15,847 nt of DNA from Rhodospirillaceae bacterium (GCA_002717185.1 PBDC01000020.1:1-15847), one strand, 5' to 3'. Positions 1 to 7,921 are shown, numbered from the stretch's first letter. Translations and numbers: made by a program. Notes: generated from the letters alone by a model not told the origin.

Positions 1-1077
1 ATTCTGCGCAATGGGCGGCCGCAAGCCGTTGGCACCATCATCGAGGATGGTGAGTTCGAACAGGTGTTGGATGAAACCGCGAGGCGACTTAGCTGGAGCC
101 GTCCGATTGACAGGGGGGAAGGCACGAAGCGGCGCGGTCGGGGTGTGGCAATCGGTTTCAAGGCATCGATCTCGCCGACCACGTCCAGCGCTATCGTCAG
201 CGTCAATGCGGACGGCAGCGTTATCGTTTATTGCAGCACTGTCGACATGGGGCAGGGCTCGGATACGGCGATGGCGCAAATCGCTTCAGAGGTGCTCGAT
301 ATTCCGCTTGAGATGATCCGCGTTATCAATCCAGATACCGACGTGACGCCTTACGACATGTCCACCCTGGGCTCGCGCTCAACCTATCATATGGGCCATG
401 CGGTGCGCCTCGCTGCGACCGACGCCAAGGAGAAGTTGGTAGTTATGGCGGAAGAAGTCGACATGCCAGAGGGCTCGAATGCGCCGCTGCCGGAACTTTT
501 CATTAAAAAATTCGGGATGCGCGCCGGCACCATCGTCGGAACCGCCAACTATAAGCCGGACTATGCACCAACTGATCCAGAGACCGGTCTTTCTTCGAAA
601 GCGACACCATTTTGGATGATCGGTGCGACCGGTGCGGAGGTGGAAGTGGATACTGAGACCGGGCAGTTAACGATCCTTAAAATGGTCAATGTCTGCGATG
701 TGGGAAAACCGATCAATCCGGGCGTCGTCGAGACCCAGATATCTGGCGCCGCGGTTATGCAGCTTGGCTTCACCACGACGGAGCGGATGATCATAGAGGA
801 TGGTCAGATAACCAACCCGTCGCTTGCGGATTACAAAGTGCCCGGCATGTTCGATATGCCTGTGCAGATGGAAAACGGCGCAATTGAGGCGGAGCAGCAT
901 AGTGGCCCGTTTGGCGCAAAAGGGGCAGGGGAGTCAGGGACCTTCGGCGTGTCTCCGGCCGTCGCGAATGCAATAGAGGATGCGGTTGGTGTGCGGATAA
1001 CGGAAATGCCAATTACCGCTGAGGCCATATTCCGCGCTTTGCGCGCGAAAGCTGGTACACCTTTGGAGGATAAGTGA
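1..1077 (+). CDS. Molybdenum hydroxylase (xanthine dehydrogenase/aldehyde oxidase family) large subunit, C-terminal part
   Basis: The frame is open from the first base of the window, so the 5' end lies outside. About 358 residues are visible of a family usually near 700-780. These large subunits bind the molybdopterin cofactor and hydroxylate aldehydes or N-heterocycles with water as oxygen donor. Visible-fragment residues 83-86 are MGQG, the cofactor-binding motif. A GSRSTY segment follows, then the PFWMIGATGAEVEVDTETG and DVGKPINP blocks, and GPFGAKGAGESG near the end, in which Glu311 of the fragment matches the catalytic glutamate. The C-terminus is complete. An SD-like GGAGGA lies in its last codons and serves the small subunit that follows directly. 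The stretch between the GSRSTY region and the GTANYKP block looks shorter than in most relatives. The substrate cannot be assigned. Family assignment is firm. Confidence 0.93.
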   Translation: MLRNGRPQAVGTIIEDGEFEQVLDETARRLSWSRPIDRGEGTKRRGRGVAIGFKASISPTTSSAIVSVNADGSVIVYCSTVDMGQGSDTAMAQIASEVLDIPLEMIRVINPDTDVTPYDMSTLGSRSTYHMGHAVRLAATDAKEKLVVMAEEVDMPEGSNAPLPELFIKKFGMRAGTIVGTANYKPDYAPTDPETGLSSKATPFWMIGATGAEVEVDTETGQLTILKMVNVCDVGKPINPGVVETQISGAAVMQLGFTTTERMIIEDGQITNPSLADYKVPGMFDMPVQMENGAIEAEQHSGPFGAKGAGESGTFGVSPAVANAIEDAVGVRITEMPITAEAIFRALRAKAGTPLEDK

Positions 1078-1078
1078 G

Positions 1079-1558
1079 ATGAACCGGCGAACGATCAACT
1101 TCAAGCTGAACGGCTGCTCAGTGTCAGCGGACATCGGCACCCACCAAAACCTGACTGAAGTCCTTCAGGAAGAATTTGGCTTGTTCGGCGCACGAGAAAG
1201 TTGCGGGCAAGGGCTTTGCGGCTGTTGCACTGTGCTAATCGATGGTGAGGCGGTGACCAGCTGTTTGTCGCTCGCGGCCTTCGCCGATGGATCGGATATT
1301 CTGACCGTTGAAGGATTGGCCGATGGCGACAAGTTGAGCCCGGAGCAGGAAGCATTCATCGAAACCGGCGCCTTTCAATGCGGATACTGCACTCCTGGTT
1401 TCGTCTTGATGACCAAAAAACTTCTTGATGAAAACCCGGACCCGGATGAGGAAACGGCAAAGCATTATTTGTCCGGCAATTTATGCCGTTGTGGCGCTTA
1501 CCCAGAAATCCTTCACGCCGTTCGATTGGCAAGTGAGAAACGCAAGGGACTTAGTTAG
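1079..1558 (+). CDS. [2Fe-2S] small subunit of molybdenum hydroxylase
   Basis: This 159-residue protein is the electron-transfer subunit that partners the large subunit just upstream; the two genes are one base apart. The N-terminal plant-type ferredoxin domain has Cys42, Cys47, Cys50 and Cys62. An extra Cys49 stands where relatives usually have Ala or Ser. The C-terminal helical domain carries the second cluster: Cys101 and Cys104 in the QCGYCTPG block, and Cys136 and Cys138 in the NLCRCG block. Gln100 sits at the position that contacts the molybdopterin cytosine dinucleotide in relatives. Length matches CoxS/IorA-type subunits (about 150-165 residues). The ATG has GGAGGA eight bases upstream. 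No FAD-binding medium subunit lies in the window; one could be upstream, or electrons may pass to another acceptor. Confidence 0.96.
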   Translation: MNRRTINFKLNGCSVSADIGTHQNLTEVLQEEFGLFGARESCGQGLCGCCTVLIDGEAVTSCLSLAAFADGSDILTVEGLADGDKLSPEQEAFIETGAFQCGYCTPGFVLMTKKLLDENPDPDEETAKHYLSGNLCRCGAYPEILHAVRLASEKRKGLS

Positions 1559-1588
1559 AGATACGAACCAGTCCTCAGCCGCTCCTCC

Positions 1589-2314
1589 ATGCCGGATCCG
1601 ATTTCTCTTTCGATAGCACTTGCAGCAGCCATTGTTGGCGGTGTCGTTCGTGGTTATTCAGGCTTCGCCGGTGCGCTGATCATGCTTCCGGTTCTAACTA
1701 TCTTGTTCGGACCGGTCACCGGGATTGTGACGGTGCTCTTGGTCGACATGGCAGGTATTTGCCTTTTGATGCCGGAAGCTCTGCGGCGCGGCTCTATGCG
1801 GATCAGTCTGCCTTTAATTCTCGGTAGCCTTGTCGCTATTCCTTTTGGCAGTTACCTCCTGCTTATTGCAGATCCCGAAATCATGAAAAAAGTGATAATC
1901 TACGCGGTGATCGGGGCCGCAACGGCGATGTTGTTTGGATGGCGCTACGTCCGGCCGCTAGGGCCCTTGGCACTAGCAGGCGTTGGCCTGATAAGCGGGG
2001 GCTTTCTGAGCGCTGCCTATGTAGGTGCGATCGTAGCTTTGGTCCTCTATGCAGGGCCGGATAATGCCAAAGCCAGCCGAGCGAACGCGATCCTGTGGAG
2101 TTTTTTTAGTGGGTGGGTACTGGTCGCGATACTGATTTTTAGCGGCGTGGTTACCGAAACGGAGTTGTGGCGCGTGTTTATTTTGTCGCCATTTTATTTT
2201 GGCGCGATCTACGCGGGCAGTCGCCTGGTTCGCGGTATAGACGAGATACTGTTTCGCCGCACGGTACTGGGCATCTTAATAATCGGTTCAGTGGTTGGGG
2301 TCGTGTTTTTCTAA
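1589..2314 (+). CDS. TauE/SafE (TSUP) family membrane transporter
   Basis: This 241-residue, very hydrophobic protein has about seven to eight membrane-spanning segments. The glycine-rich first helix contains GGVVRGYSGFAGAL, typical of TSUP (sulfite exporter TauE/SafE) proteins. A second glycine-rich repeat around residues 130-150 (LAGVGLISGGFLSAAYVG) reflects the internal duplication of the family. Characterised members move sulfite, sulfoacetate or related organic anions across the inner membrane. Here it follows the molybdenum hydroxylase subunits by 30 bases and precedes two TauD-type dioxygenases. That fits export of sulfite or uptake or efflux of an organic anion, but the substrate is inferred from context only. 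The ATG has no clear Shine-Dalgarno sequence, and no alternative start exists between it and the preceding stop, so translation may depend on coupling. Confidence 0.9.
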   Translation: MPDPISLSIALAAAIVGGVVRGYSGFAGALIMLPVLTILFGPVTGIVTVLLVDMAGICLLMPEALRRGSMRISLPLILGSLVAIPFGSYLLLIADPEIMKKVIIYAVIGAATAMLFGWRYVRPLGPLALAGVGLISGGFLSAAYVGAIVALVLYAGPDNAKASRANAILWSFFSGWVLVAILIFSGVVTETELWRVFILSPFYFGAIYAGSRLVRGIDEILFRRTVLGILIIGSVVGVVFF

Positions 2315-2363
2315 GCCGACCCTTATTATTTAGACAACCGAAAACGAATAGTTAGGGCATGAT

Positions 2364-3335
2364 ATGACGGCGATGTGGGAAACCCCCATCGATAGCCCGG
2401 CAACATGGCGGGCTGAGACCTTGTTAGAGAATGACGGTTTGGTTGAACTTGATGCCGTTTGCCTGGCCGAAATCGATCAGGCGGCAAAGGATCTGACTAA
2501 TAATCCGCTGCCAATCGAGGCGCTTAAAGTCAGCGATGTCGAGATGCCTGCTTGCGAGGTGACTATGGCCCGCGTTCGTGACCATTTGGAAAATGGCATT
2601 GGTTTTGCCGTGGTGGACCGGCTGCCCGTCGATCGCCTCGACAGTGATATCTCGAAAAAGTTGTACTGGCTGTTAATGTCCATGACTGGCCGGCCGGTGG
2701 CACAGGCTTGGAGCGGTACGATGGTCTACGACGTACTGGATACTGGTAAAAAATCGACTGCCGGTAGCGGTATTAGGTCATCCAAGACAAATGGCGGGCA
2801 AAGCTATCATTGCGATAATACCTTTAATCTACCGCCGGACTTTGTTGGTTTGCTTTGCCTTCAGACGGCAAAGAAGGGTGGATTGAGCGGTCTGATTAGT
2901 CTGGAGACCGTTTACAATCTGTTGCTCGAAGATTTCCCTACCCTGTTACCGCGGTTATACCAACCCTTCTACTACGACCGACAAGGTGAGCACGCACCAG
3001 CCGATCAGCGTTGGTCGTACAAGCCGGTCTTCGAAGCTGACGGCGATCGCATCAATGCCTACTTCAATCCGCGTCGGGTGGAGCATTGTTACGAGATGCG
3101 GGGTATTAAGATGGATGACGAAACGAGAGAAGCGATCCGTGCGTTGCAGGAGGTGTCGGAGCGATCCGGGCTCGGTAAGGATTTCACATTCGAACGTGGT
3201 CAGATTCAAATCGCCAACAACAAGCGGCTCGCCCACCGTCGCACCGCGTTCCGCGATTGGCCAGAACCGGAGCGTCGCCGCCATTTAGTGCGTATGTGGC
3301 TGCGCGATTCTGGCCGTCCGTTTTATATGGGTTAG
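2364..3335 (+). CDS. TauD/TfdA-superfamily Fe(II)/2OG dioxygenase, clavaminate-synthase/GBBH-like branch
   Basis: This 323-residue protein is longer than TauD (about 280). The iron-binding facial triad is visible as His149-x-Asp151 (YHCDNTF) and His291 in ANNKRLAHRRTAF, with arginines in the RRRHLVRMW stretch as candidates for the 2OG carboxylate. The distal motif N-x-R-x-x-H-x-R-x-x-F is that of the clavaminate synthase or gamma-butyrobetaine hydroxylase branch rather than the WDNR-x-x-x-H motif of the other three TauD-like proteins here. Such enzymes couple 2OG decarboxylation to hydroxylation of an unactivated carbon. The SD is weak (AGGG just upstream), and a small out-of-frame ATG lies at 2359. 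The next gene starts 12 bases after the stop, with its SD overlapping this stop codon, so the two are probably co-translated. The substrate is unknown. Confidence 0.88.
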   Translation: MTAMWETPIDSPATWRAETLLENDGLVELDAVCLAEIDQAAKDLTNNPLPIEALKVSDVEMPACEVTMARVRDHLENGIGFAVVDRLPVDRLDSDISKKLYWLLMSMTGRPVAQAWSGTMVYDVLDTGKKSTAGSGIRSSKTNGGQSYHCDNTFNLPPDFVGLLCLQTAKKGGLSGLISLETVYNLLLEDFPTLLPRLYQPFYYDRQGEHAPADQRWSYKPVFEADGDRINAYFNPRRVEHCYEMRGIKMDDETREAIRALQEVSERSGLGKDFTFERGQIQIANNKRLAHRRTAFRDWPEPERRRHLVRMWLRDSGRPFYMG

Positions 3336-3338
3336 GAG
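3334..3338 (+). promoter_or_regulatory. Shine-Dalgarno AGGAG for a TTG start
   Basis: AGGAG lies nine bases before TTG at 3348 and overlaps the stop codon of the preceding dioxygenase gene. It supports the TTG start, because the resulting N-terminus (MELSLLSDNTGVEARGVDL) matches that expected for a TauD protein. Confidence 0.75.
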
Positions 3339-3347
3339 ATCATAACG

Positions 3348-4184
3348 TTGGAATTGTCGCTGCTATCGGATAACACAGGGGTCGAGGCACGGGGCGTCGA
3401 CCTGTCGCGTCCGCTCGATGTGGAGACTAAAAACAGGCTTAATAAAGCGTTCGTGGAACGCTCAGTGCTGGTGATCCGGGAACAAAATCTGACGGCATCA
3501 CAACTGCGCGATGGTGTGCAGAATTTTGGTGAAATTTTCCAGCAGCACAATACGCGCTTTTCTTTGCCCGAGTGTCCGGAAATCCATTACCTATCGAACA
3601 AGGATCGGTATCCTGATGGTACCCGCTACATCCCAGGCGCAGGATACCACACCGATCATTCCAATTCCGAAACGCCACCGAAGGCGACCTTGCTATTGGC
3701 GATTGAACTGCCGAAGAGTGGCGGCGACACACAATTTGTCAATATGGCTGCTGCTTTTGACGGACTGCCGGATACGACCAAGGACCGCATCGCTGACCTT
3801 AAAGCGATGCATGTCTATCAGAGTAAGCACAGCGCCCGGAAGCTGATGGGCCTGACCGGCGAGGCGAAGGAAAAGGTGCCTGACGCGGTCTATCATCCGA
3901 TCGTTCGTACTCACCCGGAGAGCGGACGAAAGTCGATCTACATCAATCCAATCCGCATCGATGCGATCGACGGCATGGAAGAGGCAGACGCGCTCGACCT
4001 ACTGAACGAACTCCTGTTGCACGCGACGCAGGAAAGATTTCAGTACCGCCATAAATGGCGGACCGGTGACCTTGTGATGTGGGACAATCGCTGCCTACTG
4101 CATAAGGCCAACGGCGACTATGACCACGACACCCAGACGCGGTACTTGTATCGGGTGATGTTGCAGGGGGACCGACCGGTTTAG
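3348..4184 (+). CDS. TauD/TfdA family Fe(II)/2OG dioxygenase (paralogue A)
   Basis: This 278-residue protein has the canonical TauD length and layout. The N-terminus contains the GVEARGVDLS block. Iron ligands are His101 and Asp103 (GYHTDHS) and His252 in MWDNRCLLHKANGDYD. Arg265 and Arg269 match the i, i+4 arginine pair of E. coli TauD, in which Arg266 binds 2OG and Arg270 binds the taurine sulfonate. The segment GGDTQFVNMAAAFDGLP is typical of the family. The position four residues before the first His is Gly97 rather than TauD Asn95, so the substrate is probably an anion other than taurine. It starts at TTG with a good SD. It is clearly close to the dioxygenase at 7083-7913, sharing RTHPESGR, YINP.RID and the WDNRC block. 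Confidence 0.95.
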   Translation: MELSLLSDNTGVEARGVDLSRPLDVETKNRLNKAFVERSVLVIREQNLTASQLRDGVQNFGEIFQQHNTRFSLPECPEIHYLSNKDRYPDGTRYIPGAGYHTDHSNSETPPKATLLLAIELPKSGGDTQFVNMAAAFDGLPDTTKDRIADLKAMHVYQSKHSARKLMGLTGEAKEKVPDAVYHPIVRTHPESGRKSIYINPIRIDAIDGMEEADALDLLNELLLHATQERFQYRHKWRTGDLVMWDNRCLLHKANGDYDHDTQTRYLYRVMLQGDRPV

Positions 4185-4211
4185 GCGCGAGTTCATTTTC
4201 CGGAGAATTTA

Positions 4212-5348
4212 ATGAAAATCACCAATCTTGACGTCTTCGTTCTTCGCGGTCCGGACGGCGGACGGCCGCATTGGGTCAGCCACTTCATTGTACCAACGGC
4301 GAATGAGATTCTGGTGCGGCTACGCACTGAGGATGGGATCGAGGGGTTCGGTCTGGCTACCTGTTATTCCGGGATCGAGGCGCCGGTAAACGCCTTCAAA
4401 AGTGGTATCGCTGAACAAATCCTCGGTGCCGATGCGACAGCGCCAGAGCGCCTCTACGAGAGGCTCTTCGGTCTCACTGCGCAGCGACTGGCGCATGAGA
4501 AAGGTTGGGGGCGTGAAGCGCTGATCCGCATCGCGGCAGCGGTCGATCTCGCCTGCTGGGACATTATGGGCAAGGTCGCTGGCTTACCCCTTTACAAGCT
4601 GTTCGGCGGCTATCGTGACAAGATCCCATGCTATGTGACTTGTGCCTACTATCGCGACGGTAAGGACCTTGCCGAACTGCGCGACGAGATGGAAACCCTG
4701 AAAGCGCAGGGCCACAACGGGTTTAAGGCGAAAGTCGGCGGATTGACCCTTGTCGAAGATATGGAGCGCCTAGCATTGGTTCGCGAGGTGATTGGCGACG
4801 ACAAGCAGCTAATGGTCGACGTTAATCGTGCTTGGGACCTGGATATGGCGATTGAGGCGGCACAGTTGATGGAGGCGCTTAACCCGCTATGGTTGGAAGA
4901 ACCAGTGCGTTGGCATGATGATCGCCGCGAACTTAAGCTGCTAGCGCAGCGTACTCGTATTCCACTGTCAGCCGGCGAGAGCGAACTTACAAGCTATGGC
5001 TGTCGGTCGTTGCTGGAGGAGCAGGCGATATCGATCTTGCAGTTCGACTGTACGATGTTCGGCGGCTTCACTGAAGGGCGCAAGATGGCCGCGCTGTGCG
5101 AGCTTAACCATGTCCAGGTGACACCACATCATGACTGCTTCATTCACGCACAACTGGTGGCTTCTACGCCGGCGGGTTGCTATGTCGAAAGTTTTACTGA
5201 CCCTGAACGAGACCCGCTGCAGGCCGAACTGTTCGAAAATCCACCCAAGATCGCTGATGGTTGGGTCACTCTAAACGATGCGCCGGGGCTTGGCCTCACT
5301 CTGTCCGAGGACGCGGTTGCCAAGTTTGGGGAGAGGGTCGAAATCTAG
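4212..5348 (+). CDS. Enolase-superfamily enzyme, mandelate racemase-type (acid-sugar dehydratase or racemase)
   Basis: At 378 residues it has the usual length. The N-terminal capping domain (about 1-125) is followed by the TIM barrel. All mandelate racemase subgroup residues can be placed: Lys172-x-Lys174 (FKAKVGG), metal ligands Asp203 (VDVNRAW), Glu229 (LEEP) and Glu256 (AGES), and the general-base dyad His306 with Asp279. Glu326 (YVES) matches Glu317 of mandelate racemase. The offset from mandelate racemase numbering is a steady eight to nine residues. These enzymes abstract the alpha proton of a carboxylate, leading to racemisation or loss of water. Which hydroxy-acid is used is unknown. 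GGAG lies six bases before ATG. It is the last gene of the + block, and its stop codon interlocks with that of the convergent dioxygenase gene. Confidence 0.95.
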   Translation: MKITNLDVFVLRGPDGGRPHWVSHFIVPTANEILVRLRTEDGIEGFGLATCYSGIEAPVNAFKSGIAEQILGADATAPERLYERLFGLTAQRLAHEKGWGREALIRIAAAVDLACWDIMGKVAGLPLYKLFGGYRDKIPCYVTCAYYRDGKDLAELRDEMETLKAQGHNGFKAKVGGLTLVEDMERLALVREVIGDDKQLMVDVNRAWDLDMAIEAAQLMEALNPLWLEEPVRWHDDRRELKLLAQRTRIPLSAGESELTSYGCRSLLEEQAISILQFDCTMFGGFTEGRKMAALCELNHVQVTPHHDCFIHAQLVASTPAGCYVESFTDPERDPLQAELFENPPKIADGWVTLNDAPGLGLTLSEDAVAKFGERVEI

Positions 5349-6235
5349 GTCACGTAGCTTTTCAGCCGACCCCCACCGGGCACCTGGTAGAACGGCGTGT
5401 CGCCTTCCAAGGTCGTGCGCTGCATGTGTCGCTCGTAATTTTCGTCGTCAAAGGGCAGGGCGCAATGCTGGGTGCAACGATTGTCCCAGAGGATGGCGTC
5501 GCCGGCTTGCCAATGATGGGTGTAGGTGAAATCTGACTTAACTGCGTGCTTCGTAAGCGCTTCGATAAGCGGTTCGCCTTCCTCCTTAGGAATGCCCTCG
5601 ATCTCTACCGCCCATCGGCCAATAAACAGCGCTGTGCGGCCGGTCTCTGGGTGGGTGCGTGTGACTGGGTGCCAAACGTCAGGCCGACCAGCTTTCTCGA
5701 CCTCGGTGAGCGCCGGCAGGTTTGGATAGTTGTGATTGTGCCGCTCCTTACGGCTGAAACGGCCGAGCTTGCCTTCAATTCTTTCCCGAGTTTCTGGGTC
5801 GAGGGCTTCATAGGCCTTATATGTGTTCGCGAAGGCTGTGTCGCCGCGGTCAGGTGGCACTTTCAGTGCGTGCAGTAGCGAACCCATATTAGGTAGCCTC
5901 TTGTCTTCACCATCGCTATGCCAACCCCAGCCGGCGCGCCGTAGTCCGATAGGCGTGCCGTTCCGTTTGACGTTAGAGACGACCATGATCTCGGGGTGAT
6001 CTGGGTGGTTTGTCGGGTTTTTGTGCCCTAAGCCAGGCATGATGTGCAGATCACCAAAACGTCGGGTAAAGGCGACATGTTGTGCTGGTGTCCAGTTCAC
6101 GCCGCGGAATAGCAGGATGTTGTGCTCTAGCCAGGCCGCCCGTATGTCGGAGATGACTTCATCACTGAGTGACGCCGCGAGATCCACGCCAAGTACCTCG
6201 GCACCGATCGCCTTAGAAAGCGGTCGAAGTTCCAT
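5345..6235 (-). CDS. TauD/TfdA family Fe(II)/2OG dioxygenase (paralogue B)
   Basis: This 296-residue protein has the N-terminal signature MELRPLSKAIGAEVLGVDL. Iron ligands are His106 and Asp108 (WGWHSDGE) and His257 in LWDNRCTQHCAL. Arg269 and Arg273 give the TauD-like arginine pair that binds 2OG and an acidic substrate group. It is more distant from the other two canonical paralogues and has an extended C-terminal tail of about 15 residues after GDTPF. Residue 102, aligned with TauD Asn95, is Gly, so taurine is not the expected substrate. An AGGA motif stands about 11 bases before the ATG. It is the last gene of the - block and lies 50 bases after the SDR gene, probably in the same operon. 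It hydroxylates an unidentified substrate. Confidence 0.94.
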   Translation of the reverse strand: MELRPLSKAIGAEVLGVDLAASLSDEVISDIRAAWLEHNILLFRGVNWTPAQHVAFTRRFGDLHIMPGLGHKNPTNHPDHPEIMVVSNVKRNGTPIGLRRAGWGWHSDGEDKRLPNMGSLLHALKVPPDRGDTAFANTYKAYEALDPETRERIEGKLGRFSRKERHNHNYPNLPALTEVEKAGRPDVWHPVTRTHPETGRTALFIGRWAVEIEGIPKEEGEPLIEALTKHAVKSDFTYTHHWQAGDAILWDNRCTQHCALPFDDENYERHMQRTTLEGDTPFYQVPGGGRLKSYVT

Positions 6236-6285
6236 CGTCGTTTGTTTCCTACATTGTGGCGCAACTAGTGTGCCACGGTTCTGGG

Positions 6286-7044
6286 TCAGCGTGCCAGAAA
6301 CCCCCCATCGATAACTAGTTCAGAGCCAGTGACAAACTTCGCCGCGTCACTTGCCAGATAGACGATGCCTTCGGCGATATCCGCCGTCTCGCCAAGTTTC
6401 GCCATCGGAACAGTATCCTCGATATACTGTCGGAACCAGGGACCGCGATGCTGGATTGCGCCGGCTAATAGGTCGGTCTCGATGAAGCCAGGATGCACAG
6501 AGTTAACCCTTACTACCGGGTCGGTATTGGCGCATTCCAGGGCTGCCGTCTTGGTCAGCAGTTTCACGCCACCCTTTGCTGCGCAATAGTTGCCCGATGT
6601 CGGGATCCCAATCTTCCCAGCGATAGACGAAATATTGATGATCGATCCACCGGATCCCTGTTTCATGGCACGGATGCCGTATTTTATTCCCAGAAATACT
6701 CCGTCGAGGCAGATTGCGATGCATTGCCGCCACGTTTCCATTTCCATGTCTTCCAATTTGATACCGGCCCCGGGTATTCCCGCATTGTTGACCAAAATAT
6801 CGAGGTGCCCGTGCGCCTCCATCACAGTATTGATAGTCCCTTTCCACGCCTCTTCCTGGGTCACGTCGAGCGATATATAGCTTGCTGCGCTGCCGATCGC
6901 CGCCGCAGAATTCTCCCCTTCGACATCTCGGATATCCGTAAGAACGACCGTCGCGCCCTTGTTCGCCATCAATTGTGCTGTCTTCTGTCCAATCCCCGAT
7001 GCCGCGCCGGTTATCATTGCCACTTTGCCTGCTAGTTGATCCAT
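6286..7044 (-). CDS. Classical short-chain dehydrogenase/reductase (SDR), probably NAD-dependent
   Basis: This 252-residue protein has all classical SDR motifs: TGAASGIG at 12-19 for the dinucleotide, NNAG at 86-89, Ser140 in INISSIAG, Tyr153 and Lys157 in YCAAK, the VHPGFIET segment, and a C-terminal VTGSELVIDGGF. Asp37 at the end of strand beta-2 favours NAD over NADP. It would interconvert a secondary alcohol and a ketone. It lies between two TauD-like dioxygenase genes, which suggests that it oxidises a hydroxylated product, but the substrate is unknown. A GAGGGA Shine-Dalgarno sequence precedes the ATG closely. Only 38 bases separate it from the dioxygenase gene upstream in the operon. 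Confidence 0.95.
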   Translation of the reverse strand: MDQLAGKVAMITGAASGIGQKTAQLMANKGATVVLTDIRDVEGENSAAAIGSAASYISLDVTQEEAWKGTINTVMEAHGHLDILVNNAGIPGAGIKLEDMEMETWRQCIAICLDGVFLGIKYGIRAMKQGSGGSIINISSIAGKIGIPTSGNYCAAKGGVKLLTKTAALECANTDPVVRVNSVHPGFIETDLLAGAIQHRGPWFRQYIEDTVPMAKLGETADIAEGIVYLASDAAKFVTGSELVIDGGFLAR

Positions 7045-7082
7045 GCTTCCCTCGCTCGATGTTGTTTGGGTCCTGAATATTT

Positions 7083-7913
7083 TTAGATGGGTACCTCACC
7101 TTCCAAGAAGGTCCGGTGCATAACGCGGAGCTGGTTAATATCGTAGTCCGCGTTTGCGCGGTGCATGGTGCAACGGTTGTCCCATATTATAAGGTCGCCC
7201 GCTTCGTAGCTGTGCCGGTACTGGAACTGCGACTGGAACGCGAAGTCGTATAGTTCGTCGAGCAGTTCGTCGCTGTCCGCTTCGCTCCAACCGAGTATAT
7301 GGTCAATTCGGTTGGGGTTGATGTATAGCGACTGACGGCCACTTTCCGGATGAGTACGGATCAATGGATGGTCAACCGGTGGTGTTTCCGCCTCTTCCTC
7401 GGGAGAGCGTTTGGCCACCCATGACTTATTGCGGCGGCTCCGGTATTTATGCACCGCACGCAGTCCCTTTATGCGTTCCTTCATTGTGTTAGGAAGGTCG
7501 CGCAAAATGTTGTAACAGTTAATAAACTCAGTATCGCCACCTGTTTTTGGAAGGATTTTCGCGTGGAGCAAGGTAAGGGTCGCAGGTTTGGCGAGATAGC
7601 TGTCATCAGTGTGCCAGTACTTAGCCTGGACCAGTGGTTTGCCTTCCAACGAAGGGGGGCGGTTGGAGACAATTGAGACTTCTGGCGTACTATCGATACG
7701 GTCGCGGCGAGTTATAAATTTCTTCAGTGGTCCAAACAGACGGGCGGCTTTTGCAAAGGCGGGGGGGGCTAGTTGTTGGCCGCGAATACATAAAACTAGA
7801 TGTTCTTTCAGCGCCTCGTGTAATGTTGCTGCGTCATCGTTGTCGACGGCATTAGTGAGGTCAAGGCCACTAACCGCGGCGCCCAGAATATCACTTAATG
7901 GTTCAATTTTCAC
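7083..7913 (-). CDS. TauD/TfdA family Fe(II)/2OG dioxygenase (paralogue C), GTG start
   Basis: With the GTG start at 7913 the protein has 276 residues, the usual TauD length. An upstream in-frame ATG at 7967 would overlap the GMC gene and add 18 residues unlike the family, while GTG gives the expected VKIEPLSDILGAAVSGLDL beginning and has AGGAG eight bases before it. Iron ligands are His101 and Asp103 (YWHTDDS) and His251 in WDNRCTMHRAN. Arg263 and Arg267 in LRVMHRTF match the 2OG- and sulfonate-binding arginines of TauD almost exactly. Ala97 replaces TauD Asn95. It is close to paralogue A in sequence. It follows the GMC oxidoreductase stop by 14 bases, so co-transcription and translational coupling are likely. 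A run of eight G at 7761-7768 lies inside the gene without breaking the frame. Confidence 0.95.
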   Translation of the reverse strand: MKIEPLSDILGAAVSGLDLTNAVDNDDAATLHEALKEHLVLCIRGQQLAPPAFAKAARLFGPLKKFITRRDRIDSTPEVSIVSNRPPSLEGKPLVQAKYWHTDDSYLAKPATLTLLHAKILPKTGGDTEFINCYNILRDLPNTMKERIKGLRAVHKYRSRRNKSWVAKRSPEEEAETPPVDHPLIRTHPESGRQSLYINPNRIDHILGWSEADSDELLDELYDFAFQSQFQYRHSYEAGDLIIWDNRCTMHRANADYDINQLRVMHRTFLEGEVPI

Positions 7914-7921
7914 CGGCGGCA

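Noticed and set aside
64..66. GTG at 64 as the start of the molybdenum hydroxylase gene
   Set aside because: The same frame is open to base 1 and the protein lacks its whole N-terminal half, so the gene simply enters the window from the left.
6493..7099. Long open frames on both strands inside the SDR gene
   Set aside because: They have no recognisable domains or SD and are explained by the codon composition of the SDR gene.
7761..7768. Run of eight G as a phase-variable tract or frameshift
   Set aside because: The reading frame and conserved residues continue normally on both sides. One homopolymer without other contingency features is weak evidence.
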